Of a DNA stretch of 14,791 nucleotides, positions 1 through 8,404 are shown piece after piece (the stretch's first letter is position 1; the number at the start of each line of letters is the position of its first letter). The notes under the pieces are model-generated. The model was not told the DNA's origin. It made no database searches and worked only from the letters and a program-made list of their open reading frames with translations. The DNA lies in the NCBI GenBank assembly GCA_025927795.1, contig JAICKT010000062.1:1-14791 (forward strand), written 5' to 3'. Source of the stretch: Parafilimonas sp. GTDB taxonomy: Bacteria > Bacteroidota > Bacteroidia > Chitinophagales > Chitinophagaceae. The translations under genes and the position numbers were made by a program.

Positions 1-191
1 AATATCGCGAATTGCAAAAGCTTGGAAACTTCGATACGAAAACATCGAGCTGGGTAAAAACGCCTGCTGATATTAGAAAACTTGGCGGAGCAGTCTTTTG
101 TGATCGTCGCTATAACACTGTCTTCTTGTATCATAATGGTGCAGACTCTTATTATGCTGCCAGAGGTTTTCGTGGTTCGTTAAGAGTATGA
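1..191 (+). CDS. DUF4256 family protein (3' end only)
   Basis: The frame beginning at base 3 is open from the window edge to TGA at 189-191 and gives 62 C-terminal residues starting YRELQKLGNFDTKTSSW and ending GFRGSLRV. The pieces LGGAVFCDRRYNTVF and YHNGADSYYAARGFRG match, from memory, the conserved C-terminus of DUF4256 proteins, which are about 180-200 residues long and have no established biochemical role. The 5' part lies outside the window, so neither start nor promoter can be seen. The next gene begins 21 bases downstream on the same strand, so the two may be co-transcribed. Family assignment is from recognised motifs only. Confidence 0.75.
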   Translation, partial: YRELQKLGNFDTKTSSWVKTPADIRKLGGAVFCDRRYNTVFLYHNGADSYYAARGFRGSLRV

Positions 192-212
192 ATTAGTTTG
201 ATAATTATTACG

Positions 213-515
213 ATGATTTACATTACACAATTAATTTACATTAAGGCAGGGCAGGAGAAAGTCTTTCATCAATTTGAAGACGTTGCCATACCAATAATTT
301 CAAAATATAACGCACGGCTTTTACTGCGCGTAAGACCCAATAAGAATTCTTTTATTGATTGTAGTATTGATAAGCCTTACGAAATACATCTTGTTGAATT
401 TGATAGTGAGCAGGATTTTAAAAACTTTATGCAGGATGAAGAACGAAAAAAGTTTTTACATTTAAAAGAACAATCTATAAAGGCTTCTATATTAATCCAG
501 GGAACGAAATTATAA
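213..515 (+). CDS. DUF1330-like small protein (dimeric alpha/beta-barrel type)
   Basis: A 100-residue protein with the order beta (YITQLIYIKAG), alpha (VFHQFEDVAIPIISKYNA), beta (RLLLRVRP), beta (YEIHLVEFDS), alpha (EQDFKNFMQDEERKKFL), beta (KASILIQG). This is the ferredoxin-like layout of DUF1330/ABM-type proteins, which usually form dimers. Their functions are mostly unknown. The frame stays open upstream to a TTG at 198, but ATG at 213 (residue 6 of that longer frame) is preferred because the family's first strand begins right after it. Neither start has a visible ribosome binding site. It follows the DUF4256 gene closely on the same strand. No catalytic residues are recognised. Confidence 0.7.
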   Translation: MIYITQLIYIKAGQEKVFHQFEDVAIPIISKYNARLLLRVRPNKNSFIDCSIDKPYEIHLVEFDSEQDFKNFMQDEERKKFLHLKEQSIKASILIQGTKL

Positions 516-576
516 TGAATTGAAAACTCACAATAGCTTTCGTACAAATAAGTCAATCTCAATTTCATTTTCATCA

Positions 577-2559
577 TTACTTAAGCTTCGCTATTTTTTT
601 TAACTGGCTTCCTTCCGTGGTAAGATTATTATCAACAATACGATTATTATATTGCTGAATAAATGCCTTCAAATGAGCAGTAATAGCTTTCGCTGTATCA
701 GGTAATGTATTTAATAAATTGTGTTGCTGCGTAAAATCTTGCTTGTAATTATATAGCGCTGCAGCTTTATCGTTGTTATATAAAAGCAGGTAATCGTTCC
801 GGAAATAATTGTAATTATTATTAAGATAATTTATAGCGTAAGGCGTTTTATCTTCTTTAAAAACATCTCTGCCAAAAGCAATGTAAGGTTTGTTATAATG
901 CAGATAGCCTAAAACAGTTGGCATAATATCTATTTGATTAATCATTTCCTGTTTAAAAAAAGACCAATTTTCTTCAGGCTTATAAAAGAAAATGGGAATA
1001 GATGAAGTGCCGGCAACTGAATGGTATTTGCTGTATTGAGATTGAAACGCAGCATGGTCTGCAGTGAAAACAAACAACGTATTCTTAAACCACGGCATCT
1101 TTGATGCTGACTGGAAAAAACGGCGAATAGCATAATCAGAATATTGTATAGTGCGCTGCTGAGGTAACGGTCCGCCCTTAAAAACGCTGTCATATTTTTT
1201 GGGTAATGTAAAAGGATCGTGTGATGAAACAGTAAACACTGTTGTAAGAAATGGCTGATGAAAAGTGTTCATTTTATTTGCAAAGAATTGCAGAAACGGT
1301 TCATCCCAAATACCCCAGATGCCATCATAATCTTTATCGTTGTTGTATTCTATTTTACCAAAATAATCATCAAAGCCTGTAGTTTTAGAAAACGCTAAAA
1401 AACCCATTGAGCCATCAGCAGCGCCATGAAAAAATGCAGAATAATAACCTTTATCTTTTAGCAAAGAAGCAAGGCTGTTTACTTTATCGCCGGAATATTG
1501 CGATAGTATATAAGGCACCTGCAGCGACGGAATACTGCAAAGCACAGAAGGCATTGCTTCAATAGATTTATGTCCGTTCGCAAATGAATATTGATAAGCA
1601 CGGCTCTTTGCAATCAGCGAATCAAGAAATGGTGTATAACTTTTATAATCGCTGCCTAAATCTTTATTGTAAGCGCCTATAAATTCTTTTGAAAAACTTT
1701 CCAAAATAAAAATCACAACGTTGTCAGGCTTAAACGCTGCAGTATCATTTGGCACATGCAAAGGTGTAAATACTTGGTTCAGCGCTTCATCAGAAGAATA
1801 ATAATTTACTTTTTTTATAACCTCTGTTCTTGAAGTACGAATAAGCGCGAAAGGTGTGTTGAGCACAATGGCAGCATACTGCGGTTTTACACTATATTCC
1901 GGCGCATTGCTTAATGTTATTGGGCGTGTACTATGCTTAAAGCCGCCTCTTACTCCACCTACAAAAAGTATAACAATAACAGGTATAAGTATTATGCTTG
2001 TTATATAATGTATCCATGGGTTTTTTATTTGCGGACCTTTATAATCAATTTTTTCATACGACTTTTTAAGACACCATACCAGCACAATAAAAAGTAATAC
2101 AAGATACCAGTAGGTAATAAAAAAATGGAAGAAAAGGCTTACCATATTTTGCTCATGTTTAAACTGAGAAAAGATAGTAAGCGTTGTTCTGGCAAGTGTT
2201 ACACGGTAATAAATAAAATCAATAACATTTGTTGCAATCGCAACAGAATTTACTATAATGAAAACCCATTTTAATGTTTTTTTATATGCAGCTTTATATC
2301 GATAGGGATGAGGAATAATTATCATTAATATAAAAAGAATATTACTGTACAATACGCCGGGCAAATCAAATACTAAACCGCCTGCAAGTAAACGCAAAAA
2401 AATACTGCCGTCTATTCCCGGGAAATAAGAAGTATTAAAAAGATAAAAACCTATTCGGCAAAGCGTATAAAAAAACATTGCCAAAAGCAGGTATAATAAT
2501 AAGGCTATATAAATATTTTTTTGCCAATGGATATGTTTCGTTTTTGCTGATGCATTCAT
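577..2559 (-). CDS. LTA synthase family (sulfatase-fold) phosphoglycerol transferase-like membrane protein
   Basis: 660 residues. The N-terminal third holds about five hydrophobic segments (roughly residues 13-42, 55-84, 96-118, 140-163, 185-203). An extracytoplasmic alkaline-phosphatase/sulfatase-superfamily domain covers about 278-610. Expected metal and active-site positions are visible: E287 in FILESFS, S332 in GHKSIEAMPS where LtaS has its nucleophilic threonine, H447 in VSSHDPF, and D501-H502 in FTADHAAF. Known family members transfer phosphoglycerol from phosphatidylglycerol, releasing diacylglycerol, or modify membrane polysaccharides or lipids. In a Gram-negative-type envelope the acceptor cannot be told from sequence. 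The upstream same-strand gene (120 bp gap) is a diacylglycerol-kinase-like enzyme, which fits a DAG-releasing reaction. Phosphoethanolamine transfer or sulfatase activity are alternatives. Confidence 0.8.
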   Translation of the reverse strand: MNASAKTKHIHWQKNIYIALLLYLLLAMFFYTLCRIGFYLFNTSYFPGIDGSIFLRLLAGGLVFDLPGVLYSNILFILMIIIPHPYRYKAAYKKTLKWVFIIVNSVAIATNVIDFIYYRVTLARTTLTIFSQFKHEQNMVSLFFHFFITYWYLVLLFIVLVWCLKKSYEKIDYKGPQIKNPWIHYITSIILIPVIVILFVGGVRGGFKHSTRPITLSNAPEYSVKPQYAAIVLNTPFALIRTSRTEVIKKVNYYSSDEALNQVFTPLHVPNDTAAFKPDNVVIFILESFSKEFIGAYNKDLGSDYKSYTPFLDSLIAKSRAYQYSFANGHKSIEAMPSVLCSIPSLQVPYILSQYSGDKVNSLASLLKDKGYYSAFFHGAADGSMGFLAFSKTTGFDDYFGKIEYNNDKDYDGIWGIWDEPFLQFFANKMNTFHQPFLTTVFTVSSHDPFTLPKKYDSVFKGGPLPQQRTIQYSDYAIRRFFQSASKMPWFKNTLFVFTADHAAFQSQYSKYHSVAGTSSIPIFFYKPEENWSFFKQEMINQIDIMPTVLGYLHYNKPYIAFGRDVFKEDKTPYAINYLNNNYNYFRNDYLLLYNNDKAAALYNYKQDFTQQHNLLNTLPDTAKAITAHLKAFIQQYNNRIVDNNLTTEGSQLKKIAKLK

Positions 2560-2655
2560 AATTTACCACGTGTTGTCAAGAATAATGTAGTTTGATATTA
2601 TATATAATTTTTCAAACGCACGAAAGATATAGACGAAAGCTAAAGAATTAAAAAC

Positions 2656-2669
2656 ATTTATGCATAAAT
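2656..2669. repeat. 14-bp perfect palindrome between lipid kinase and LtaS-like genes
   Basis: ATTTATGCATAAAT is identical to its reverse complement. It sits about 97 bp upstream of the LtaS-like start and just past the kinase stop. It could be an operator, but short AT-rich palindromes also arise by chance, so the call is weak. Confidence 0.3.
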
Positions 2670-2679
2670 AAGCCTTATG

Positions 2680-3591
2680 TTATGGACGTATAAGTTCAAA
2701 ACAATCTTTTAAGATTTCAATTTTAAATTCATCAGCAGTTTTACAAGGATCTCCATCTATATGTAAAGGTGCATTATTTAAATTCCTGATTGTAAGCGCA
2801 GCAATTTGAAAATAGAAAATAGCTTTCCCTGAGTTTTCCTTAGTAAGATATTGCAGCTTATTGTTGCCGCGAATTTGTTTTAATACAGCAAACGCCAACT
2901 TTACCTTGTGCATTTTTTGCACAATTACAATATCAAGCAAACCATCATTCAGCTTGGCTTTTGGTGCAATGGTTACATTATTTCCAAACTGGTTACTGTT
3001 TGCAATACTTATAAAATATGCATCAGTAAAAAAAGAATAATTGTCTGTTATAATTTCAAACCGATAAGTTTTTGCTTTAAAAAAATGCAACACACTTTGT
3101 TGTATGTAAGTTCTTAATCCGCGCTTTGGAAGTTCTGCAAATTTATGTGCAACAGTTGCATCAAAGCCAAGACCGCTTAGCACGCAGGCATAATAATTAT
3201 TGATTAAAAATGCATCTGTTTTTTTTGATTCATGATTAAAAATCATTTGCAGTGCACGGTTTGTATTTTTAGGTATTCCGGCTGTATAAGCAAGTCCGTT
3301 GCCACTGCCTGCGGGTATAATACCAAATCTTACATTGCTGTTACGTAATGCGCCTGTAACCTGGTTCACCGTTCCATCACCACCAACAATAATAATATCT
3401 GTAATTTTTTCTTGTTTAATTTTTCTTTTCAGTATTTCATAATCGCCTTTTTGGTTAGCGATAAGGAATTCAAAGTGCAGATTTTTTTCTTTGGTTGCTG
3501 TCTCTATCTTTTTAAGCAGTGCATCTTTTCTTTTTGTGCCTGATATTGGGTTAAAAACATAAATTATTTTCCGGCTTAACATTTCATTCAT
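2680..3591 (-). CDS. Diacylglycerol kinase family lipid kinase (YegS/DgkB-like)
   Basis: 303 residues, the usual size for soluble YegS/DgkB-type lipid kinases. The N-terminal catalytic domain shows the nucleotide-binding motif GGDGTVNQV (70-78) and PAGSGNGLA (93-101). Also conserved are GLGFDA (140-145), QFGNNVTIAPKAKLNDGLLD (201-220), and a C-terminal beta sandwich ending with HIDGDP. The enzyme would use ATP to phosphorylate diacylglycerol or a related lipid at the inner face of the membrane. The start at 3589-3591 is the first ATG; an internal ATG at residue 4 is possible. The LtaS-like gene lies 120 bp downstream on the same strand, suggesting a DAG recycling link. The exact lipid substrate (DAG, phosphatidylglycerol, ceramide-like) is undetermined. 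Confidence 0.88.
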   Translation of the reverse strand: MNEMLSRKIIYVFNPISGTKRKDALLKKIETATKEKNLHFEFLIANQKGDYEILKRKIKQEKITDIIIVGGDGTVNQVTGALRNSNVRFGIIPAGSGNGLAYTAGIPKNTNRALQMIFNHESKKTDAFLINNYYACVLSGLGFDATVAHKFAELPKRGLRTYIQQSVLHFFKAKTYRFEIITDNYSFFTDAYFISIANSNQFGNNVTIAPKAKLNDGLLDIVIVQKMHKVKLAFAVLKQIRGNNKLQYLTKENSGKAIFYFQIAALTIRNLNNAPLHIDGDPCKTADEFKIEILKDCFELIRP

Positions 3592-3813
3592 ACAAAAGAT
3601 GCATTGTTTATTAACAGCAGCAAATTAACGATGGTCTAAATAAAATCAAATTATTTAACGTACTTAAAGTAAAGTGTGTTACTGCAACTATCGCTTTTAT
3701 TCAGGATTGAAAAAATATTTCTTATAATAATTTTTTAGCTTGCTTTCTTTTCATGCTTGTCTCTTAAAAAATCCTTTGAAGGTTTAACAGTTCAATAATA
3801 CAATACTATGTGA

Positions 3814-6318
3814 ATGATATCAGAATCGCAAACACAAAATTTAAAAATGACAGACTCAATAAAGCGCAGAGATTTTATAAAAACGGCTTCTGTTTTTGGT
3901 GCTTCCATTGCAATGGCGCACCCTGCTTCTGCAAATATTTTTATAACCGGAAATGATGAAGATGATATTAAAAATAATTTTTTCACTGCATCATTTAATA
4001 AAAAAAATGGAACAATTAACATACATAGAAATAACGGCAGCGCTTTAATAACCGGCGGAACAATATCTGCAAATACCGGTAACGGCAAACACTCTATTGC
4101 GTCTGACAAGTATAGACACAGAGTTAGTGCTGCTGCCTTCAACGATCAATCAGGCAGCGGCAAACAATTAATTATTTTTTCAAAAAACAGTGAACATAAA
4201 TTAGATTTTGAAATTCATTTGTTGTTATACGATAATACGGAAGCTATTTCTATTGAAGCAATTTGTAAAAATGTTTCTCAACAGGATATTTTAATTAACA
4301 GCCTTGAACCCATTCGTGTTATTAAATCTGAAGGCGGAATGCTAAGCATACCCGGTGTTTCAAAATGTATTACAAACGGTGCCATGTATTACAATGCAGG
4401 TATCATACATGAATTTGGTACGGATTATAAAATAGAGAATGATATAATTGGAGTCAGCCTTGTTAATCATTCAATCGCATCGCCAAATGAAACAGTAAAT
4501 AGCTGGTGGAATGCAGGTTTATTCAGCGGTTATAATAAAGAAAGTTTTGTGCTTGGATATTTAGAAAATAAATCCGGCTTAGGGCAATTGCTTATTTCCA
4601 AAACTGCAGCGGATGAAATTTCATTTTTGGCAGAGTCAGTTTACGATCCTGAAACAATTTTGCGTCCCGGCAAAACGATAAGCTCTGATCGCTTTATGAT
4701 AAATATTGCAGGCGATCCTTATTCAGCTTTGGAAAATTATGCGCAGGCTTCCGGCACATTACAAAGAGCACGTACATCTTCAATAATTAATGGCTGGTGC
4801 AGTTGGTTTTATACTTTATCGAAGGTTACGGAAGCTGAGGTAATAACAAATACGGAGTTTGCATCAAAACATTTAAAACAATTTGGACTTGAGTATATAC
4901 AAATTGATGAAGGTTATCAAAAATGGCATGGCGACTGGGAAGGCAATGAACGTTTTCCGCATGGTATGAAATGGCTAGCTGATAAAATTAAAAGCTATGG
5001 TTTTAAAGCAGGGCTTTGGATTTCTCCTTATGTTATTTCAGAGCCCACAGAGCTGTTTCAAAAACATCCTGATTGGTTATTGAAACATGCAGATGGCAGT
5101 TTGCAGCGTGTTGGAAACTGGGCTGATGAAAATTCGGAAGAAGCGCTGAATGAAAATCCAAAAAGATATTGTTTGGATATAACGCATCCCGAAGCAGCAC
5201 AATGGTTGTATGATCTGATTAATACAATTGTGCACACATGGGGTTATGAAATGATTAAAATTGATTTTGTTGCCTGGTCTATTTTAGCTGCACAAAAATA
5301 TTATGATGGCACCGTTTCATCTGCACAGGTTTATCGTAAAGGCATGGAAATTATGCGCAACGCCGCGGGAGATAAATGTCATATACTTGATTGCGGACCC
5401 GCTGCAACAACAACAGGTTTAATTAATAGTATGCGTATAGAAGCAGATGTGAATTACGGTTTTTCAGAAGCTGCGTGGGAAACATATTTCACTCATCCCG
5501 CATGCAGCGCAACGGCAATGGCAAAGCGATATTATTTTCATAAAAGAACACGTATAAACGATGCCGATCATATTTGCATGAGTCTTCTCAGCAACCAGCA
5601 GTCAGAAGCTGCTGCAACGCTTATTGCACTTAGTGGTGGTAATATGATCTCTGGTGACAGGCTTATAGAGTTAGATGAATACAAACTTGAAATATTAAAA
5701 AAAATTACGCCATCTTTTGGAGAAGCTGCTATTCCGGTTGATCTTTTTGATAATAATATACAATCAGTCTTCGCCTTAAAAATTAAAAAAAAGTTTGGCG
5801 AATGGACTGTAGTTGGTTTTTTCAATTCAAGTACAACAGAAACAATTGAAAAAATTTTTTTGTTAGAACGGTTATGGTTAAATACAAACAAAACTTATTT
5901 GGCGTTTGATTTCTGGAAGCAGAAATTTATTGGTGAAATTTCAAAAGAAATTAAAGTTACGCTTCAACCCGGAAGTGTTACCTTATTAACATTGCATGAG
6001 AAGCAAGGCAAACCTCAATTCATTTCAACAGACCGGCACGTTTTACAAGGCGTGATAGAAATAGAGAATGCAGAGTGGAATGAAAATTCAAAAACATTTT
6101 CCGGCATATCAAACGGACCTTTAAGTTCTTCGCATAATGTTTATGTACATATTCCCGAACCACATGAATGGACATGGAGTGGAGGTCCAATATTATTTCA
6201 TGACTACGATTCGTACAGTTTAAAATTAATCGACGAACATATTGTGCAGGTACATGTAGATTTCGAAAATAAAGAAACGGTGAGTTGGCAAATCAAGTTT
6301 GATGAATTTTTTAAATAG
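3814..6318 (+). CDS. Alpha-galactosidase-like glycoside hydrolase, GH36 type, Tat-exported
   Basis: 834 residues. A twin-arginine signal (KRRDFIKTASVFGAS, 17-31) ends near ASA (38-40), so folded export to the periplasm is expected. A beta-sandwich region (about 50-315) precedes a TIM barrel with WCSWF (328-332), QIDEGYQKWHGDW (363-375), AGLWISPY, and KIDF (482-485), whose D484 is the expected nucleophile. MRIEAD (540-545) resembles MRIGPD of the Thermotoga GH36 enzyme, making D545 the likely acid/base. A C-terminal beta domain follows 650. The expected reaction is retaining hydrolysis of terminal alpha-galactosides. An alternative ATG at 3847 (residue 12) would give a more usual short Tat n-region and may be the true start. 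No SusC/D partners or other sugar genes are adjacent. A related clan GH-D specificity is possible. Confidence 0.78.
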   Translation: MISESQTQNLKMTDSIKRRDFIKTASVFGASIAMAHPASANIFITGNDEDDIKNNFFTASFNKKNGTINIHRNNGSALITGGTISANTGNGKHSIASDKYRHRVSAAAFNDQSGSGKQLIIFSKNSEHKLDFEIHLLLYDNTEAISIEAICKNVSQQDILINSLEPIRVIKSEGGMLSIPGVSKCITNGAMYYNAGIIHEFGTDYKIENDIIGVSLVNHSIASPNETVNSWWNAGLFSGYNKESFVLGYLENKSGLGQLLISKTAADEISFLAESVYDPETILRPGKTISSDRFMINIAGDPYSALENYAQASGTLQRARTSSIINGWCSWFYTLSKVTEAEVITNTEFASKHLKQFGLEYIQIDEGYQKWHGDWEGNERFPHGMKWLADKIKSYGFKAGLWISPYVISEPTELFQKHPDWLLKHADGSLQRVGNWADENSEEALNENPKRYCLDITHPEAAQWLYDLINTIVHTWGYEMIKIDFVAWSILAAQKYYDGTVSSAQVYRKGMEIMRNAAGDKCHILDCGPAATTTGLINSMRIEADVNYGFSEAAWETYFTHPACSATAMAKRYYFHKRTRINDADHICMSLLSNQQSEAAATLIALSGGNMISGDRLIELDEYKLEILKKITPSFGEAAIPVDLFDNNIQSVFALKIKKKFGEWTVVGFFNSSTTETIEKIFLLERLWLNTNKTYLAFDFWKQKFIGEISKEIKVTLQPGSVTLLTLHEKQGKPQFISTDRHVLQGVIEIENAEWNENSKTFSGISNGPLSSSHNVYVHIPEPHEWTWSGGPILFHDYDSYSLKLIDEHIVQVHVDFENKETVSWQIKFDEFFK

Positions 6319-6337
6319 AACATCAGGTTACAATCTT

Positions 6338-6358
6338 AAAAAATCTTTGCGGATTTTA
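6338..6358. terminator. Weak AT-rich hairpin between convergent genes
   Basis: AAAATC (6340-6345) and GATTTT (6352-6357) can pair around a TTTGCG loop in the 68-bp gap between the convergent GH36 and CinA-like genes. On the minus strand the second arm runs into a T-tract. The stem is short and AT-rich, so a bidirectional terminator is only a possibility. Confidence 0.3.
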
Positions 6359-6386
6359 CTTGCTCAACAATCAAGGTAATAATTTA

Positions 6387-6863
6387 TCAGATTAATTTTT
6401 TTAAAGTTTTCAAAACGTAGTCAATATAAAAAAGCTGCGCAGGTAAACCTTCTTCGGCATTGGTTGTAATTTTTCCGCTTTCAATTATTTTATCTTTTAA
6501 TGAAATTGAATAATACGCAAACAAATCATTAATATTTTTTTCGGGCATAGTTGCTGCGTAACCGGTAATACCAATTCCGTAATCACTTAAGAAAAGATTG
6601 CAAACATGTTTACTCATTTGTTGAGAAACTAACTCAGACACGCAATTACATTCTAAAGCATGCAAAGGTTCAATTAATAAATGCCTGCATTTTTGGCCGA
6701 TGTTATACGCTGTCATTCCGCCCTGGAAAAAAAACGAAGCCTCTTTCGCATTTGAAAATGCTGCCTGTAATAACCCGCTAGTTACGCTTTCTGCAACAGC
6801 AATAGATTGGTTTTTTTCTTTCAGCCTATTTCCTATATCGTCAATTAATTTTTTGTCAAACAT
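6387..6863 (-). CDS. Stand-alone CinA C-terminal domain protein (PncC-like, divergent)
   Basis: 158 residues matching the length of stand-alone CinA C-terminal (nicotinamide-nucleotide amidohydrolase) proteins. Visible are VAESVTSGLLQ (23-33, family AESCTGGLL), the FFFQGGMTAYNIGQK segment (44-58, family yf.GGvvaYs...K), CVSELVSQQMSKHV (74-87) and GIGITGYAA (96-104). Active PncC enzymes hydrolyse NMN to nicotinate mononucleotide in pyridine nucleotide salvage. The usual TGxAGP is changed to TGYAATMP here and the GG after AES-T is SG, so activity is uncertain. It is the last gene of a tight operon: only 9 bp separate it from the stop of the DNA glycosylase gene. Competence or damage-inducible labels attached to CinA are not supported by anything here. 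Confidence 0.75.
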   Translation of the reverse strand: MFDKKLIDDIGNRLKEKNQSIAVAESVTSGLLQAAFSNAKEASFFFQGGMTAYNIGQKCRHLLIEPLHALECNCVSELVSQQMSKHVCNLFLSDYGIGITGYAATMPEKNINDLFAYYSISLKDKIIESGKITTNAEEGLPAQLFYIDYVLKTLKKLI

Positions 6864-6872
6864 GGTTAAAGT

Positions 6873-7649
6873 TTATTTATATAATTCCTGCTCGTCAGTA
6901 AAATATGTTTTTCTTCCGCCAATTGTTTTTTGTTGAATTCTGGCGCTGGTTGGACTTTCCGTTTTATGTGAATTATGAATTTTTAAAAAATCTCTTACCT
7001 CACCGCTGATAATATCTGGTTTTTCTTTTTTTATCTCATGTTCACCATCTTTTAAAACCTTTTTTATAGCTGCTGCCAAATCTTTTATTTTATCAGCAGG
7101 AATTTTATTCGAAGCTGAAAAAGGAGAGATGCCTGCTTCCCATAAAATCTCATCAGCATAAGCATTACCAATTCCTCTTATTATATGCTGATCAAGTAAA
7201 ACTGTTTTAATAACTGTTTTTTTTGCAGCTAAAGTTTCTTTTAAAAAAGATGTATTCATTTCATCCGCAAGCGCATCAGGCGCTTTACTCTCTTCTGGAT
7301 TTAAATGCACATTAGCCGTGCCCTGGAAATCGGTTAAAGCAAGTCCTGTATCATCATCAAATAACAATTCAGCAATTGCATATTTGTGCGTGTTCTTCTT
7401 TTCAAAAAAATATAATTGCCCGCGCAGCATTAAATGCATGGCAAGAATATTTTTATCGTTGAATTGAAAATAAAGTTCTTTGCCTTCTCTATATATTTTT
7501 TTCAGTTCTTTACCTTCCAGCTCTTTAAATTCTTCAACTGAATTTTTTAATTTCTTTTTGTTTTCAATAGAAATTTTTTTCAACGTTTTTCCTGAAAACA
7601 TTTTATTAAGGTTATTGCTGAAAACCTGCAGGTCGGGTAATTCGGGCAT
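6873..7649 (-). CDS. Fpg/Nei family DNA glycosylase with zincless finger
   Basis: 258 residues beginning MPELPDLQ, so after Met removal P2 is the catalytic amine and E3 follows, as in Fpg/Nei. K57 (REGKELYF) matches the conserved beta-sandwich lysine, and the helix-two-turn-helix region carries GIGNAYADEILWEAGISP (159-176). The C-terminal finger has none of the four zinc cysteines, but its tip GGRKTYF (244-250) keeps the arginine that enters DNA, as in NEIL1-type zincless fingers. Expected role: removal of oxidised bases with AP-lyase cleavage in base excision repair. It is the middle gene of a three-gene operon with 9-bp gaps on both sides. Whether it prefers oxidised purines or pyrimidines cannot be told. 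Confidence 0.88.
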   Translation of the reverse strand: MPELPDLQVFSNNLNKMFSGKTLKKISIENKKKLKNSVEEFKELEGKELKKIYREGKELYFQFNDKNILAMHLMLRGQLYFFEKKNTHKYAIAELLFDDDTGLALTDFQGTANVHLNPEESKAPDALADEMNTSFLKETLAAKKTVIKTVLLDQHIIRGIGNAYADEILWEAGISPFSASNKIPADKIKDLAAAIKKVLKDGEHEIKKEKPDIISGEVRDFLKIHNSHKTESPTSARIQQKTIGGRKTYFTDEQELYK

Positions 7650-7658
7650 AATAAAATT

Positions 7659-8342
7659 TTATTCGTACCAGTAAAAAATTTCTTCTCCTATTGCATCAAC
7701 AAATTTCTGATCCTTTTGTGTATCCATTTTCCAGCCACTTTTTGTGCATTTAATAATGCCAAGATTTTCATCATTCAATGTTATATCAAGTTCATCGCAA
7801 ACACCATCATGGCATGTTTGATTAACCGGAACTGCTTCTCCTTTATATGTTTTACCATCGTATTCAATTTCAAGCTGCACAGGATCCTTTTCTAATTGTG
7901 CAATTAATTCCTGCATCAGTTTTATTAATCGTTTGCGTTGCGTTTTTGCCGTTGCACTCCATTTATTTTTATCTGCACGTTTGTGTGCCAGCTTATATTT
8001 TAAACCCGTCATCGCGGTTGTGTAATCATTCGCATTTAACTTTCGTACATTTTGATGTGCAAGTATATACCAATGATATTCCGTTCCAACAGGTACACCT
8101 GAACCTTCGGGCGCATGACCTGCACGGCGCTTTGTAACAGCATAAGAAATCTCCCATAGATCAGGCGTGATTTTCGTTTCTTTCCAATCGCCTTTATCAT
8201 AATGCCATTTATGACTTCGCCCTACCATCATGCCTGTATATTGCTGCCCTTCAAAAGATTTAAATTCATTGTACGTTTTAGATAAATCTTTTTTAGGCTG
8301 CGATTTTTTTATGGCTGATTTCTTTACAGTTTTCGTTGCCAT
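7659..8342 (-). CDS. Unknown protein with lysine-rich N-terminal tail
   Basis: 227 residues; I do not recognise a named family. Residues 1-22 are rich in K, S, T and A (MATKTVKKSAIKKSQPKK), a histone-H1-like tail of the kind found on some DNA-binding proteins. A compact, Trp/Tyr-rich middle follows (about 23-105, with VGRSHKWHYDKGDWKE and VPVGTEYHWYILAHQ). Next is a strongly basic stretch rich in K/R (about 114-142), then an acidic beta-rich C-terminus with a CHDGVC pair (177-182). No signal peptide or membrane segment is visible. It is the first gene of the operon with the Fpg/Nei glycosylase 9 bp downstream, so a DNA-associated accessory role is an inference from tail and context only. Confidence 0.75.
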   Translation of the reverse strand: MATKTVKKSAIKKSQPKKDLSKTYNEFKSFEGQQYTGMMVGRSHKWHYDKGDWKETKITPDLWEISYAVTKRRAGHAPEGSGVPVGTEYHWYILAHQNVRKLNANDYTTAMTGLKYKLAHKRADKNKWSATAKTQRKRLIKLMQELIAQLEKDPVQLEIEYDGKTYKGEAVPVNQTCHDGVCDELDITLNDENLGIIKCTKSGWKMDTQKDQKFVDAIGEEIFYWYE

Positions 8343-8404
8343 AATGTTTTTGTTTAATTATATAATCAGCATTTAACGAACATATTTTATGCCATTCAAT
8401 ATTT

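Noticed and set aside
942..1193. Open frames antisense or out of frame within larger genes (for example 942-1193, 3792-4142, 5568-5891, 7847-8137, 13490-13912)
   Set aside because: They are wholly covered by well-supported genes in other frames and show no protein-family features.
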